Assembly (NCBI GenBank): GCA_003481005.1
Contig: QUKC01000024.1
Coordinates: 1 to 40,253 of the forward strand
Direction: 5' to 3'
DNA: 40,253 nucleotides
From: Firmicutes bacterium TM09-10
Lineage (GTDB): Bacteria; Bacillota; Clostridia; Lachnospirales; Lachnospiraceae
Shown here: positions 23,420 to 32,813 of the stretch, piece after piece
Position numbering within the stretch: position 1 is the stretch's first letter
Layout of the letters: every line of letters begins with the position of its first letter
Notes under the pieces: generated by a model
The model's input: only the letters and a program-made list of their open reading frames with translations
What the model was told of the DNA's origin: nothing
Databases searched by the model: none
Program-made: the position numbers and the translations under genes

Positions 23420-25524
23420 CGGCTGCCTCCTTTCCGCTGGTCAAATTCCAGCTTGAAGTTGGCATACTGTCCATCGTCCTCCAAAACCACAGTGGCATCG
23501 TAGGTCTTGCCGGTTTTCTCCGAATATAGCCCCGTCACACGGACACAGCCATCGTTCAGCAGCGCAGACACCACAGCTTTGGTCGGCTGTTTTTTCTTGG
23601 TAGCCCACCATTTGTTGTTTTTCCAGATTGCAAATTTGCAAGAATCATTCTGACAGAAGAAGCCTTTTTGCAGTTCTGCAACTTCACCGCCGCAGCGAGG
23701 GCATTTGCCCACCACCTCACGGGGCGGAGTGAACAGGTACTCAGTTCCCTTGATGACCTGATAAGTCCCCACCAGATCTTTCAGCATGGTGCTAATCCCG
23801 TCCAGAAACTCCTCTGGGGCAAGCTGCCCGCGCTCGATCTCGCCCAGGCGATACTCCCACTCGGCAGTCAGAAGCGGCGATTGCAGTTGTTCCGGCAGCA
23901 CCGTGATAAGGGATACTGCATCGTGGGAAGGAAGAAGCTGCACCGTTTTTCTGTTCTTTTTTCGCTCCAGAAAACCGGCAGATACCAGCTTTTCCAAAAT
24001 ACCGGCACGGGTGGCCGGTGTCCCCAGACCTTTTCTCTCAGCATCCTCTGGCATATCATCTTTCCCGGCAGTCTCCATTGCGGACAATAGGGTGTCCTCC
24101 GTAAAGTGCTGAGGCGGACTGCTTTTGCCTTCTTTGACGATTGCCGCAGAAACCGAAAGGGTCTGTCCTTCGGTCAGCTCCGGCAGGGCTTTCTCTACGC
24201 CCTCTTTTTTCGGCTCTGCATCCTTCATTTTGGCACGATAAGCGTCCTCCAGTGCTTTCCATCCGAGGTGCTTCACTGTTTTCCCTTTTGTGGTAAACTC
24301 CCCACCGGCACACGCTGCAATCACAACGGTTTCCGAATAGATATGGGGCTGGGCTACGGCGCACATCAGACGCAGAGCCACCAGCTCCAGCACCGCTTTT
24401 TCTCCCGCAGGAAGGGCAGAAAGGTCTGCGTCCTTGAGATTTCTGGTAGGGATTACTGCGTGGTGGTCGGTTACTTTCTTATCGTTGATTACCGTCTGCG
24501 GATCACAGGTAATGGCGATTCCTTTGCGAAACGGCATAGCATTGGCAACCAGATTCACCAGCACCGGCAGGCTGTCTGCCATATCGCCAGTCAGATAGCG
24601 GCTGTCAGTACGGGGATAGGTGCAGAGCTTCTTTTCATACAGGCTTTGCAGATAGTCCAGGGTCTGCTGGGCTGTAAATCCAAGCAGGCGGTTGGCATCT
24701 CTTTGCAGAGTAGTCAGGTCATAGAGGGCAGGCGGCTTTTCGGACTTTTCCTTGCATTCCACCTTTTTGATTGTGACATTTACACCCTGACAGGCTTCTT
24801 TCAGCTGCTCAGCAGCAGCCTTATCCGCCATGCGCTCCCCGGATACGGTAAGACCGGGCAGCTCCAGCGCCACGGTATAAAAGGGAATCGGCTTAAAGGT
24901 GTCGATCTCAGCTTCTCGCTGAACAATAAGCGCCAGCGTCGGGGACATCACGCGCCCGATGTTGAGGGTTCGGTGATACAGCACGGAAAAAAGCCTTGTC
25001 GCATTGATCCCCACCAGCCAGTCGGCCTTGGCACGGCAGAGGGCAGCATCCCGAAGTCCGTCATAGTCCGCACCGGGGCGCAGGTTTGCAAAGCCTTCCC
25101 TTATGGCGGAGTCTTCCATCGAAGAAATCCAGAGCCTTTTCATCGGCTTCTTGCAACCTGCCAGCTCATAGACGCTACGGAAGATCATCTCGCCCTCGCG
25201 TCCGGCATCACAGGCATTTACCACTTCCGTCACATCCGGGGCATTCATCAGCTTTTTGAGAATATCAAACTGCTTTTTCTTATCTTTTCCTACCACCATC
25301 TGCCAATGTTCCGGCAGGATAGGCAGATCATCATATCGCCACTTGGCATACTTTGGGTCATAGCTGTCTGCATCCGCAAGACCAGCCAGGTGGCCCACGC
25401 ACCAGCTGACACGCCAGCCGTTGCCCTCCAGATACCCGTCCTTACGGACGGTTGCGCCGATCACCGCCGCCAAACTCTGGGCAACTGATGGTTTTTCGGC
25501 AATTACCAATTTATGTTGAGCCAT
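23416..25524 (-). CDS. topB: DNA topoisomerase III (type IA)
   Basis: The 702-aa enzyme has the TOPRIM domain at the N-terminus (KLVIAEKPSVAQ; DAGREGE at 106-112) and catalytic Tyr303 in LCTYPRTDSRYL. The C-terminal domain has one Cys-rich zinc finger (CPRCGG, then CQNDSC) and a basic strand-rich tail. It relaxes or decatenates single-stranded-region DNA during conjugative processing. ATG at 25524 follows GAGGAGG. The reading frame overlaps the 67-aa gene upstream by 14 nt and the 92-aa gene downstream by 4 nt. TopB is a standard component of the Tn1549/CTn5 ICE operon. Confidence 0.95.
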   Translation of the reverse strand: MAQHKLVIAEKPSVAQSLAAVIGATVRKDGYLEGNGWRVSWCVGHLAGLADADSYDPKYAKWRYDDLPILPEHWQMVVGKDKKKQFDILKKLMNAPDVTEVVNACDAGREGEMIFRSVYELAGCKKPMKRLWISSMEDSAIREGFANLRPGADYDGLRDAALCRAKADWLVGINATRLFSVLYHRTLNIGRVMSPTLALIVQREAEIDTFKPIPFYTVALELPGLTVSGERMADKAAAEQLKEACQGVNVTIKKVECKEKSEKPPALYDLTTLQRDANRLLGFTAQQTLDYLQSLYEKKLCTYPRTDSRYLTGDMADSLPVLVNLVANAMPFRKGIAITCDPQTVINDKKVTDHHAVIPTRNLKDADLSALPAGEKAVLELVALRLMCAVAQPHIYSETVVIAACAGGEFTTKGKTVKHLGWKALEDAYRAKMKDAEPKKEGVEKALPELTEGQTLSVSAAIVKEGKSSPPQHFTEDTLLSAMETAGKDDMPEDAERKGLGTPATRAGILEKLVSAGFLERKKNRKTVQLLPSHDAVSLITVLPEQLQSPLLTAEWEYRLGEIERGQLAPEEFLDGISTMLKDLVGTYQVIKGTEYLFTPPREVVGKCPRCGGEVAELQKGFFCQNDSCKFAIWKNNKWWATKKKQPTKAVVSALLNDGCVRVTGLYSEKTGKTYDATVVLEDDGQYANFKLEFDQRKGGSR

Positions 25525-25714
25525 GATGGTTCCTCCTCTCTTTGAGCCATCGGGACATTTCCCGGTGACAGATACCTACGCATGGTCTTCCATAATTCCC
25601 GCAACCATAGCAGGGGTGGCTGTGGGGTAAAGAAGGAGGACGGGAAGTTTCCTTCCCGCCCTCCGGCCTGCGTGTCATCATGCGTTCGTAGGGGCTGTCT
25701 GTGAAACGGGTCAT
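25511..25714 (-). CDS. Small Cys-rich ICE protein, unknown function
   Basis: The 67-aa protein has a Cys/Gly motif CYGCGNYGRPCVGIC that could bind zinc or form disulphides, within a basic, Pro-rich sequence. Its start overlaps the DUF4366 stop as ATGA and its end overlaps the topB start by 14 nt, so it is tightly coupled on both sides; this is the main support for it being a gene. No family name recognised. Confidence 0.6.
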   Translation of the reverse strand: MTRFTDSPYERMMTRRPEGGKETSRPPSLPHSHPCYGCGNYGRPCVGICHREMSRWLKERRNHHGST

Positions 25715-26481
25715 TTCACACTGTCCTCATCATCTTCTTCTGTGCTGCCCCCGTCAGCATTCGGTTCGTCCGACTCCTCATCCTCGGTTTCCCATTCCTC
25801 GGAATCTTCCTCGCCATAATCATAATCGTCCAGACTGTCATTGCCCTTGGTCTTAGGCTTATTCTTAACGAGCTTCGAGTAGGCAAATACGCCACCGCCA
25901 CCAAGCAGAGCCAGCAAAAGGACCAGCGCAGCCGGGTTCAATCCGGCAGGCTTCTCTTTTTCCGGCTCCGATGTTTCTGCCGGAGGTTCCGGTGCTTTGC
26001 CCGTACATTTACTCTTATCAGTTGCGCAGACCGGGCAGGCCGTATTGACTGCCCCTGCTTCACATTTTGTTGAACAGCTGCATACCGCAGGCATCTCCTC
26101 TTTGGGTTTTCCATCTTCCATCAGCGCCGCAAGGTCTGCATCGTCCACCTGATTCAGAAAGTGAACAGCAGTCTCCTTGTCCTCATTCGCCCTATCAATC
26201 AGGATGTAAAAGTAATTTCCAGCTTTGGTCGTAACAGTAATAAGCTGCTTATTGCCTCCAAAATCATCCACCAATGCCGCATTCCCCTCCGGTGTAAGTG
26301 CCGGTGCCGGTGCCGGTTCTGTTTCTTCCACAATCACATTGCTGTCATTGGTAGAATCCTCTGCCGGTGCCGCCGGAGCCTGTTCTGACCCCTGTGCGAA
26401 AGCAGGGATCGTAAAGCCAAATGCCACAACCATTGTCAGGCAAAGGGCGGAAAGTGTTTTGCAAATTCTTTTATTCTTCAT
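25711..26481 (-). CDS. DUF4366 surface protein of the transfer apparatus
   Basis: The 256-aa protein has a signal peptide (1-30, ending AFA), then an outward-facing DUF4366-like region (DDFGGNKQLITVTTKAGNYFYILIDRANEDKETAVHFLNQ). A Cys-rich segment with CSCSTKC follows, then a Pro/Glu stretch, a membrane helix (about 183-202) and a strongly acidic cytoplasmic tail. The Ala-Pro repeats are encoded by a short GCCGGT-type repeat. DUF4366 proteins occur next to DUF4315 in Gram-positive ICEs and are presumed part of the envelope-spanning channel. It overlaps DUF4315 by 11 nt. Confidence 0.82.
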   Translation of the reverse strand: MKNKRICKTLSALCLTMVVAFGFTIPAFAQGSEQAPAAPAEDSTNDSNVIVEETEPAPAPALTPEGNAALVDDFGGNKQLITVTTKAGNYFYILIDRANEDKETAVHFLNQVDDADLAALMEDGKPKEEMPAVCSCSTKCEAGAVNTACPVCATDKSKCTGKAPEPPAETSEPEKEKPAGLNPAALVLLLALLGGGGVFAYSKLVKNKPKTKGNDSLDDYDYGEEDSEEWETEDEESDEPNADGGSTEEDDEDSVK

Positions 26482-26728
26482 AAGCGGTAACCTCCTGATT
26501 ATTTGATTCCGACAGTGCTGTATCTCTGCCGTGGTTCATTCCACCGGAAAGCATAGCGTTCAGCTGTGCTGGAGTCATGCGTAACGCACGAACCATCTGA
26601 ACGATTTCCAGATTCTCTGCCTCCGTTTTCTGTGCTTCCAGGGTCTTGAGCTTTTCCTGATATTCCGCAATCTTCTCACGGGTTTTCTCAATTTCCTGGT
26701 CGATACGTTCAATTTTATTTTTTGCCAT
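26471..26728 (-). CDS. DUF4315 small coiled-coil protein
   Basis: The 85-aa protein is mostly a coiled coil (IERIDQEIEKTREKIAEYQEK and following heptads) with the family motif EIVQMVRALRMTPAQLNAML. DUF4315 is an ICE family of unknown role located between the CHAP hydrolase and DUF4366 genes. AAAGGAGTG precedes the ATG at 26728. It overlaps DUF4366 by 11 nt in another frame. Confidence 0.82.
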   Translation of the reverse strand: MAKNKIERIDQEIEKTREKIAEYQEKLKTLEAQKTEAENLEIVQMVRALRMTPAQLNAMLSGGMNHGRDTALSESNNQEVTAYEE

Positions 26729-26756
26729 AACCGTTCACTCCTTTCCACAAAGTCTG

Positions 26757-28493
26757 TTACCAGTTCATCAGGCCGTATCCCTTAATACTTTGATAATTCA
26801 GGTCATAACTTTTGATCTTGCAGGCATCGCCGGAATTTCCCTCCACCGTATAAACACGGCTGCCATCCGTACCGATCACGATACCCACATGGTCTGCTGT
26901 CCCATCTAAATCCCAATCAAAGAAAATTGCATCTCCGGGAGCCAGATTGTTATAGCCTCTTGCACCCCATTGTCCATGAGACTGGAACCACGGAACGCCC
27001 TGCCACTCACAGCCTGCAAAGCGCGGCTCACTTTTTCCAGCCTGGTTATAACACCAGGATACAAAGCAGGCGCACCACTCCACGCGGCTGTCAAAGCCAT
27101 ACCAGCTCCAATAAGGATAGCCGCCTACATTGCCGACCTGACGCTTGGCCAGCTCCACCAACTGCGGATTTCCGGGACGGGTTCCATTTACAAACTGTAC
27201 ACCGGTCAAGTCCTCGGAATTGCTCATGTCAGGGGAACCACCGCCAAACAACAGCGGCTTATTGCCCATGGTCTGCCGGTAAACCTGATACATTTCCATC
27301 TGCTCCGGGGTCAGTAACTCCGACGCCACAGCGGAAATGGGCTTGCTGGTGAGTTTCACATTCAAAATGTAATACTCATAGGGGACTTCTTCTGAGGTGG
27401 TCTCGCCGGTCTCCGGGTCGGTGGAGGTCTCCGTGCGGTAGCGAATCTCCACTTCCTCAGTAAGCGTCAGCTGATACTGTGCTGCAAACACACGCGCCAG
27501 CTCTGCCTGAGCGCTCTGCTGGGTGTAACCTTGCAAGACGGCAGACAGAAATGCTGCCAGCTCATGAGGGTCATGGCCGATCATACCAAGGTCATAGCGA
27601 TACTCGTCATACCCTGGGTGGCTGCTTTCAATGTTGTCGATTTCCTCCTGCAACTGGACTTCTCTGGCTGCATAATCTGCCTCCACTGCCAGCATTTCCG
27701 GGTCATCCGACGGATAAGTGGTGCCGGAGAGAACGGAACCGATGCTCTGCGCCATCATGGAGCAGGAGGACATGGTATTCATCAGCATACAGGTAATGAG
27801 GAACAAAACCCCTGCCATCAGGAAACCCTTCTTGTGGCGCACGACGAACGCCCCTGCCTGCTGTGCCTTTTCTTTCACCGTCCTTGCGGCTTTTCCGGTT
27901 TTGGACGCAGCCTGGGCGGTATTTCCGGCAGTCTGACCGGCATGTTTGGCGGCGGCATACTGCCTTTTGATGGCCTGCTTTTGCTGCCAGCGGGAAAGCG
28001 GATTGCTGGCAAACTGGGGATTTTCCTGCAAAGATTTCTGGTACAGAACATTTACATTTGCCTTTTCCAGTTGGCGCTCTGCCTGTGCTGCTTTGCGGTA
28101 CGGCTTCAGCTTGTGGCTGCGATAGCCCTCCCGCACCAGATAAGCGCCGGTCTCCACCGCTTCCTCGGACTTGTGGGCGCTTTCCACGCCCACATTGTCC
28201 TGCTCTGTTTCCCGGATCTCTTTGTGGAGCTTGCCCGCAACCAGATGGACGGGAACTTCCCTGACTCCTTGAGAAACTTTGGAGGGTGGCTTTTTCTTGT
28301 CCTCAAAGGTCAGCTTCGAGGTCTTTTTTCCGGTATCCGGGTCAATGACCGTCTGCCTGACCTTTTTCTTTGGGATATTGGCCTGCGCCTTATCTGCTCT
28401 GGCCGCAGCTTTCTCCGCTTTACGGATCGGCTTTTCCAGTGCAGGGTCAGACCGTTCCTCATCAGTAAAGCGCAGGCGCGGCTCCTTATTCAA
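26757..28493 (-). CDS. CHAP-domain cell-wall hydrolase of the ICE (CD1108-like)
   Basis: The 578-aa protein opens the cell wall for the conjugation channel, the role of VirB1 in Gram-negative systems. A long basic cytoplasmic N-terminus (1-215) leads to one membrane helix (about 222-245). A linker/stalk domain follows, then a C-terminal CHAP domain with the catalytic Cys in EWCACFVSWC (about 474) and His in ADHVGIV (535). The start is TTG at 28493, reading into the last codons of the previous gene, with GGGAG 6 nt upstream. N-terminal sequence EPRLRFTDEERSDPALEKPIRKAEKAAA matches the CD1108-type mobile-element family. Confidence 0.88.
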   Translation of the reverse strand: MNKEPRLRFTDEERSDPALEKPIRKAEKAAARADKAQANIPKKKVRQTVIDPDTGKKTSKLTFEDKKKPPSKVSQGVREVPVHLVAGKLHKEIRETEQDNVGVESAHKSEEAVETGAYLVREGYRSHKLKPYRKAAQAERQLEKANVNVLYQKSLQENPQFASNPLSRWQQKQAIKRQYAAAKHAGQTAGNTAQAASKTGKAARTVKEKAQQAGAFVVRHKKGFLMAGVLFLITCMLMNTMSSCSMMAQSIGSVLSGTTYPSDDPEMLAVEADYAAREVQLQEEIDNIESSHPGYDEYRYDLGMIGHDPHELAAFLSAVLQGYTQQSAQAELARVFAAQYQLTLTEEVEIRYRTETSTDPETGETTSEEVPYEYYILNVKLTSKPISAVASELLTPEQMEMYQVYRQTMGNKPLLFGGGSPDMSNSEDLTGVQFVNGTRPGNPQLVELAKRQVGNVGGYPYWSWYGFDSRVEWCACFVSWCYNQAGKSEPRFAGCEWQGVPWFQSHGQWGARGYNNLAPGDAIFFDWDLDGTADHVGIVIGTDGSRVYTVEGNSGDACKIKSYDLNYQSIKGYGLMNW

Positions 28494-28866
28494 ACCATTC
28501 TCCCAGCATGAGGGAGGACATCATGTAGTGCAGCTCTGCATAAATGGCCATTCCCACAGGATCGTTGAACATACAACCGGACAGGTAGGCGTAAAACTGT
28601 GCCACCACATCGGACAGGATTTTCGCTTCGGTTCCTTCCAGAACCAGACCACCCATACCTTCCTTGGCACGGATGGTGCTCCAGACCTCTGCCAGACGGA
28701 GCAGCCCCACCTGACCGGTCTCATTCAGTTCGGCTGCCTGATCTGCCGCCGTGCGGCACTCACTTACCGCATCGGCCATGACTGTAAGAAGCTGGCTGCG
28801 CTGGGCATTTACCGCCCTGTCAAAAAACATCAGCGGGTTTTTATTCAAAATGTTGGGGTTCATCAT
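28486..28866 (-). CDS. 126-aa ICE protein between virB4 and the CHAP gene
   Basis: The protein appears alpha-helical, with a moderately hydrophobic C-terminus (AIYAELHYMMSSLMLGEWFE). I do not recognise a domain name. It starts at ATG 28866, coupled to the virB4 stop as TAATG with AAGGAGG upstream, and ends overlapping the CHAP gene by 8 nt. Its place in the operon argues for a role in the transfer channel. Confidence 0.72.
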   Translation of the reverse strand: MMNPNILNKNPLMFFDRAVNAQRSQLLTVMADAVSECRTAADQAAELNETGQVGLLRLAEVWSTIRAKEGMGGLVLEGTEAKILSDVVAQFYAYLSGCMFNDPVGMAIYAELHYMMSSLMLGEWFE

Positions 28867-31331
28867 TATTCATCCTCCTTTTTCAGTTCCTGGGGTTTTG
28901 TGGTCATAATGCGATAAAGCTCGGTATTCTTCGGGAAGTGATCCACGAAAGGCAGGATCGTGGAACCATAGAACAGCAGGCCCTCACCCTCACCGGAGTG
29001 TGTCACATAGCTAAGCTGGTGCGTGGAAATGCCCAGCTGCTTGGCAAGTATCTGACGGTCTCCGCCTGCCTGGTTGAGCATATACACGAAGTCCGAGTTT
29101 TCAAAGATGTTCTCCACCTCACGGCTGGAAAGCAGATCTTTGACATTCTGCGTGATGCCGGTGGGGATGCCGCCCCATTTGCGGAATCGCTTCCAGATTT
29201 CCACCGTATAGGCAGCGGTCTGTTCCTCCTTCAAAAGCAGGTGCATCTCGTCGATGTAGTAGCGGGTGGACTTGTGAGCAGCGCGGTTGATGGTAACGCG
29301 GTTCCACACTTGGTCCTGCACCACCAGCATACCAATCTTTTTCAGCTGCTTGCCCAACTCCTTGATGTCATAGCAGACAATGCGTTTGTTGATGTCCACA
29401 TTGCTCTGATGATTGAACACATTCAAAGAACCCGTTACATAGATTTCCAATGCCGTTGCAATGTACTGAGCTTCTTTTTCTTCCTGCTCCCGCAGCAAGT
29501 TATAAAGGTCCTCCAAAATCGGCATATTCTCCGGCTTTGGGTCATTGAGATATTCGTTGTAAACCAACCGTACACAACGGTCAATAATGGTTTTCTGCAC
29601 CGGCTGCAAGCCCTCCTTACCGCCCACGATCAGCTCACACAAACTGAGGATAAAGTCAGACTTGAGTGACAGCGGGCTTTCATCATCCGAATAGTCCAGA
29701 TTCAGATCCATCGGATTGATATAGTTGGTTGAAGTAGGTGAGATCTTGATGACCTGCCCATGCAGACGCTCAACAAGAGGTGCGTACTCCGCTTCCGGGT
29801 CACAGATAATAACATCATCACTGGTAAGCAAAAAGCAGTTGGCAATTTCTCGTTTTGCGCTGAAGGACTTACCGGAACCCGGCGTACCCAGAATCAGGCC
29901 GTTGGGGTTTTTCAGCAGCTTTCTGTCCACCATAATGAGGTTGTTGGACAGAGCATTGATGCCGTAGTACAGAGCTTCTTTCCCGTTCTGGAACAGTTCC
30001 TGCGTAGTAAAGGGCACAAAGATAGCTGTGGAACTGGTGGTCAGTCCTCGCTGAATCTCAATCTGATTGAGACCCAGAGGCAAACAGCTCATCAGCCCTT
30101 CTTCCTGCTGGAAGTCCAGCCTGGTCAGCTGACAGTTATACTTCTGGGCAATAGAGCCTGCCTGAAAGATGTTGTTGCCAAGTTGACGGGGATTGTCCGC
30201 TGTGTTCAGCACCAGAAAGGTCAAAAGGAACATTCTCTCGTTGCGGCTCTGCAAATCCTGCAAGAGTTTTTTCGCTTCACTGCCGTAGGTAGCAAGGTCA
30301 GATGGAATGATGTCCATGTCGTATCCGGCACGGACTGCTTTTTTCTGTTCCTCGATCTTGCTGCGGTCCAGGTCGGTAATCTTTCGCTTTACCGTTTTGA
30401 TGGCTTTCACCTGATCCACCGACTGAATGTGCATACTCACAATGAGCGAGCTTTCCATATCCAGAAAATCAGCCAACAGACGGTCATTCAGCTCCGGGGC
30501 TAAAATCTGCAAAAAAGAAACAGCCCCGTATTTCTTGCCCATACGGAACTGCTTGCCGGTGCGGAACTCAAAGGAGCTTGGTGCAATAAAATCCTTTGTG
30601 GACAGACCGGAAGGGGCCAGCCAGTCCCATTCAAACTGAAACGGGAGTTGTTCATCCATGTGGAATACTGCATGAAGCTGAAAAAGCCTTTCTTTACCGT
30701 CCAGCGTTCTGGCAGCTACACCAAGACGCTTGAAGTTATTAAGTATATCGGTCTCAATACGCTCCAGACGGGGCTTGGCGGCTTTGATGCTGTCCGCGTC
30801 GATACCAAAGGTCAGGTATTTAGTCTTGATGAGACCGTTATTACCTCTGGCCAGCTGATTTTGCAGCATTGTGGTGTATTCTTCGCGGATACTGTCAAAG
30901 GCGTCCCTCTGGGGCGGGATGGAAATGGAGTTAGCAAAGGTCTCCTCCGATGCCGCAAGATTCAAAAAAGACAGCTGGAAATGAATCGAGCTGTCAAAAT
31001 AATTGAGGAAATCACACCAACCCTCAAAGATTGCCGTCTTATCTTCGTTTTGGGAGAGCTGATAGTTGATGTCCTGAAACTGGATGGTCTTTGTGTAGTG
31101 GCTGTCCGATATGCGGCAGATTCCATCAGGCCACATTCGTTCATAAGGGATACTGTCCTGCGCAGATTTTCCTTTTTTGTCCGTGCGGTTAGCGCGGGCA
31201 ATGGCCGCTTCGATCTGCTTCTTATCGGCGCGGGACAGTTTTTTCTTTGTCTTTACCGGCTGCACAGTTTTTTCCTCGGTTTTTCCGAACATCCGATGCA
31301 GCCATTTTTTTATTGCGGTGAACAATGTCAT
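28866..31331 (-). CDS. VirB4/TraE-type conjugation ATPase
   Basis: The 821-aa ATPase powers assembly and substrate movement of the type IV secretion channel. The N-terminal part carries the VirB4 CagE-like domain (YTKTIQFQDINYQLSQ, then FEGWCDFLNYFDSSIHFQLSF). The RecA-like domain has Walker A GTPGSGKS (482-489) and Walker B YYIDEMHLLL (about 690). It starts at ATG 31331, immediately after AAGGAGGTG, which lies inside the prgI reading frame, so the genes overlap by 110 nt. The family matches CD1110-type VirB4 proteins of clostridial conjugative transposons. Its expected partner coupling protein is not in the window. Confidence 0.93.
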   Translation of the reverse strand: MTLFTAIKKWLHRMFGKTEEKTVQPVKTKKKLSRADKKQIEAAIARANRTDKKGKSAQDSIPYERMWPDGICRISDSHYTKTIQFQDINYQLSQNEDKTAIFEGWCDFLNYFDSSIHFQLSFLNLAASEETFANSISIPPQRDAFDSIREEYTTMLQNQLARGNNGLIKTKYLTFGIDADSIKAAKPRLERIETDILNNFKRLGVAARTLDGKERLFQLHAVFHMDEQLPFQFEWDWLAPSGLSTKDFIAPSSFEFRTGKQFRMGKKYGAVSFLQILAPELNDRLLADFLDMESSLIVSMHIQSVDQVKAIKTVKRKITDLDRSKIEEQKKAVRAGYDMDIIPSDLATYGSEAKKLLQDLQSRNERMFLLTFLVLNTADNPRQLGNNIFQAGSIAQKYNCQLTRLDFQQEEGLMSCLPLGLNQIEIQRGLTTSSTAIFVPFTTQELFQNGKEALYYGINALSNNLIMVDRKLLKNPNGLILGTPGSGKSFSAKREIANCFLLTSDDVIICDPEAEYAPLVERLHGQVIKISPTSTNYINPMDLNLDYSDDESPLSLKSDFILSLCELIVGGKEGLQPVQKTIIDRCVRLVYNEYLNDPKPENMPILEDLYNLLREQEEKEAQYIATALEIYVTGSLNVFNHQSNVDINKRIVCYDIKELGKQLKKIGMLVVQDQVWNRVTINRAAHKSTRYYIDEMHLLLKEEQTAAYTVEIWKRFRKWGGIPTGITQNVKDLLSSREVENIFENSDFVYMLNQAGGDRQILAKQLGISTHQLSYVTHSGEGEGLLFYGSTILPFVDHFPKNTELYRIMTTKPQELKKEDE

Positions 31332-31677
31332 ACACCTCCTTATCGAGCATTTCCTGCCGCTTTAATACGGCATAAAAGTTGTTGGTCTGGTAAGGTCGCT
31401 GCTTTGGACGGATCACAGCTACTTTGAGAATGTTGCCCACGATCTTTTCCAGGGGCTGTCCATGCTTTTCGTACATAGCCAGCATAAAGAAGGGCAGCAT
31501 AACCAGCATCATACACATAGCCGCTACACTGTTTCCGGTAGGTTTTCTGAGCAAAAAGAAAAGTGGTACGCCAATAAGCGCTCCGCCCGTGAAGCAGATA
31601 AGCTGCCGCTTGGTCAGATTGAACATGACCTTTGTTTTGACTTTTGTTAAGTCCTTGGGTACGGGTACATAAGCCAA
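31222..31677 (-). CDS. PrgI-family membrane protein
   Basis: The 151-aa protein has a short N-terminus (AYVPVPKDLTKVKTK), two adjacent membrane segments (about 25-45 and 52-70) and a cytoplasmic tail, the layout of PrgI/VirB3-like proteins. The start is TTG at 31677, set by AGGAGG 8 nt upstream; the frame is open further up but lacks another site. The tail runs 110 nt into virB4 in another frame and is basic (KKMAASDVRKNRGKN). It lies between virB6 and virB4, as VirB3 does in other systems. Confidence 0.85.
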   Translation of the reverse strand: MAYVPVPKDLTKVKTKVMFNLTKRQLICFTGGALIGVPLFFLLRKPTGNSVAAMCMMLVMLPFFMLAMYEKHGQPLEKIVGNILKVAVIRPKQRPYQTNNFYAVLKRQEMLDKEVYDIVHRNKKMAASDVRKNRGKNCAAGKDKEKTVPRR

Positions 31678-31697
31678 TGTGGAAACCTCCTTCCGTT

Positions 31698-32567
31698 TTA
31701 GTGCGCCTGAAAGACTGATTTGGCGAGACTGCCGGTTTTGAACAGCGTAAAACATAGCAGTACGGTGTAGCCCACGCAGCTCCAGATTGCCATGATGATG
31801 TCATCTTCCATAGCGATGTTCTGCACCAGCACAGCATAAATTGCCACGCAGACGATAATGAGAAACGCCTGAAAGCCCAGTGCCAGCAGGGATCGGAGGT
31901 AATTCTGTCCCATACCGCCCCATTCTTTGCCCATCATTGCAGCCATTGGAACGGGAGCCACCGAAGTTACAAGGTAGATCTCGATCATACGGCCATAAAT
32001 AACGATAAAGATACAGATATACAACGCCCACATGGTAATGCCAATAAAGAGGGATTGGAACCACAGTCCGAACAGCGGTCCCAAATCCATTTCCATCAGC
32101 CTCGGTTCCAGATCGGTCATAACTGAGGAAATGTCAATGGACGCATCCGAATTGATAATCCCTGCCGCCTGCGCCACCACGCTCTGCGCCATATCAAAGA
32201 CGCCCATCACGATATTCCATGTGTTTGTGACAATGAGGATGGCGGCAGCTGATTTGAATACCCACTTGAAAATCATCCAGGTATCCACATCATGCAGGTT
32301 GTTCTTGTCTGCAATCATCTGGATCAGGTCTACGGTCATCACGATAGCCAGGATCACACCTGCAATCGGCACCATGATGGAGTTTGACAGATTCTCAATC
32401 ATATTGAAAATACTGCCATTCCATCCCTGTGGGGTCTGTCCTACCTGTACGGATATATCCGCGACCTGTTGGTTTACACTGTCAAACATCCCCGAAAGGT
32501 TGCTCATAATACCGCCCACCAGCATTTCTTTCAGCCAATTTGTCAGGGCTTCAAGTAAGAAATCCAT
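31698..32567 (-). CDS. VirB6/TrbL-like channel membrane protein
   Basis: The 289-aa polytopic protein has an amphipathic N-terminus (MDFLLEALTNWLKEMLVGGI) and about five membrane helices (roughly 62-85, 105-130, 172-198, 228-258, 262-285). It corresponds to VirB6/TrbL-like proteins that form the inner-membrane part of the channel in Tn1549-like ICEs. AAAGGAGG precedes ATG at 32567. It directly follows the broken maff2 gene, so its transcription must now come either through the IME or from a local promoter. No good promoter is visible in 32568-32723. Confidence 0.85.
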   Translation of the reverse strand: MDFLLEALTNWLKEMLVGGIMSNLSGMFDSVNQQVADISVQVGQTPQGWNGSIFNMIENLSNSIMVPIAGVILAIVMTVDLIQMIADKNNLHDVDTWMIFKWVFKSAAAILIVTNTWNIVMGVFDMAQSVVAQAAGIINSDASIDISSVMTDLEPRLMEMDLGPLFGLWFQSLFIGITMWALYICIFIVIYGRMIEIYLVTSVAPVPMAAMMGKEWGGMGQNYLRSLLALGFQAFLIIVCVAIYAVLVQNIAMEDDIIMAIWSCVGYTVLLCFTLFKTGSLAKSVFQAH

Positions 32568-32588
32568 ACGGTGTCAACCTCCTTTCCG

Positions 32589-32614
32589 CCGCCCCCGCAG
32601 AACTGCGGGAGCGG
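32589..32614 (-). other. Strong intercistronic hairpin before virB6
   Basis: A 12-bp stem with one G-U pair (32589-32600 with 32603-32614) and a 2-nt loop lies 4 nt before the virB6 ribosome binding site. It has no T tract. It may stabilise the processed virB6 message or modulate its translation. Confidence 0.55.
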
Positions 32615-32636
32615 CAAGGATTTCATGCAGGAACGC

Positions 32637-32723
32637 TTAGACAGAGAACAGCCCGGAGAGCAGAGGTACAAGAACCATACCAACAACGGCTACACCAGCA
32701 CCGGCCATAAGCTGTTTTATTCC
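32637..32723 (-). pseudogene. 3' fragment of maff2, cut by the IME
   Basis: The minus strand reads GIKQLMAGAGVAVVGMVLV, then PLLSGLFSV and a stop at 32637-32639. This is the C-terminal half of a Maff2-family protein, a small two-helix membrane protein encoded between traG and virB6 in Tn1549-like ICEs. In frame upstream there is one codon (TTG) and then TAA, so homology ends at the Gly codon 32721-32723. No start codon or N-terminal half is present in the window. The missing half should lie beyond the right end of the IME. Precise excision of the IME would restore the gene. Confidence 0.85.
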
Positions 32724-32813
32724 CAATTAGGTGTAAAACTCTGCTCGATGGCGGGCGGCGGCGTACAAAAAATCTATATGGTGTTTTTAAGAGAACCGTC
32801 CCGGCGGGACAGG

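Noticed and set aside
26295..26325. Short GCCGGT tandem repeat
   Set aside because: It encodes the Ala-Pro repeat of the DUF4366 protein and is ordinary low-complexity coding sequence.
31340..31837. Minus-strand 165-codon frame overlapping prgI and virB6
   Set aside because: It overlaps two recognisable transfer genes in another frame, has no ribosome site and no domain.
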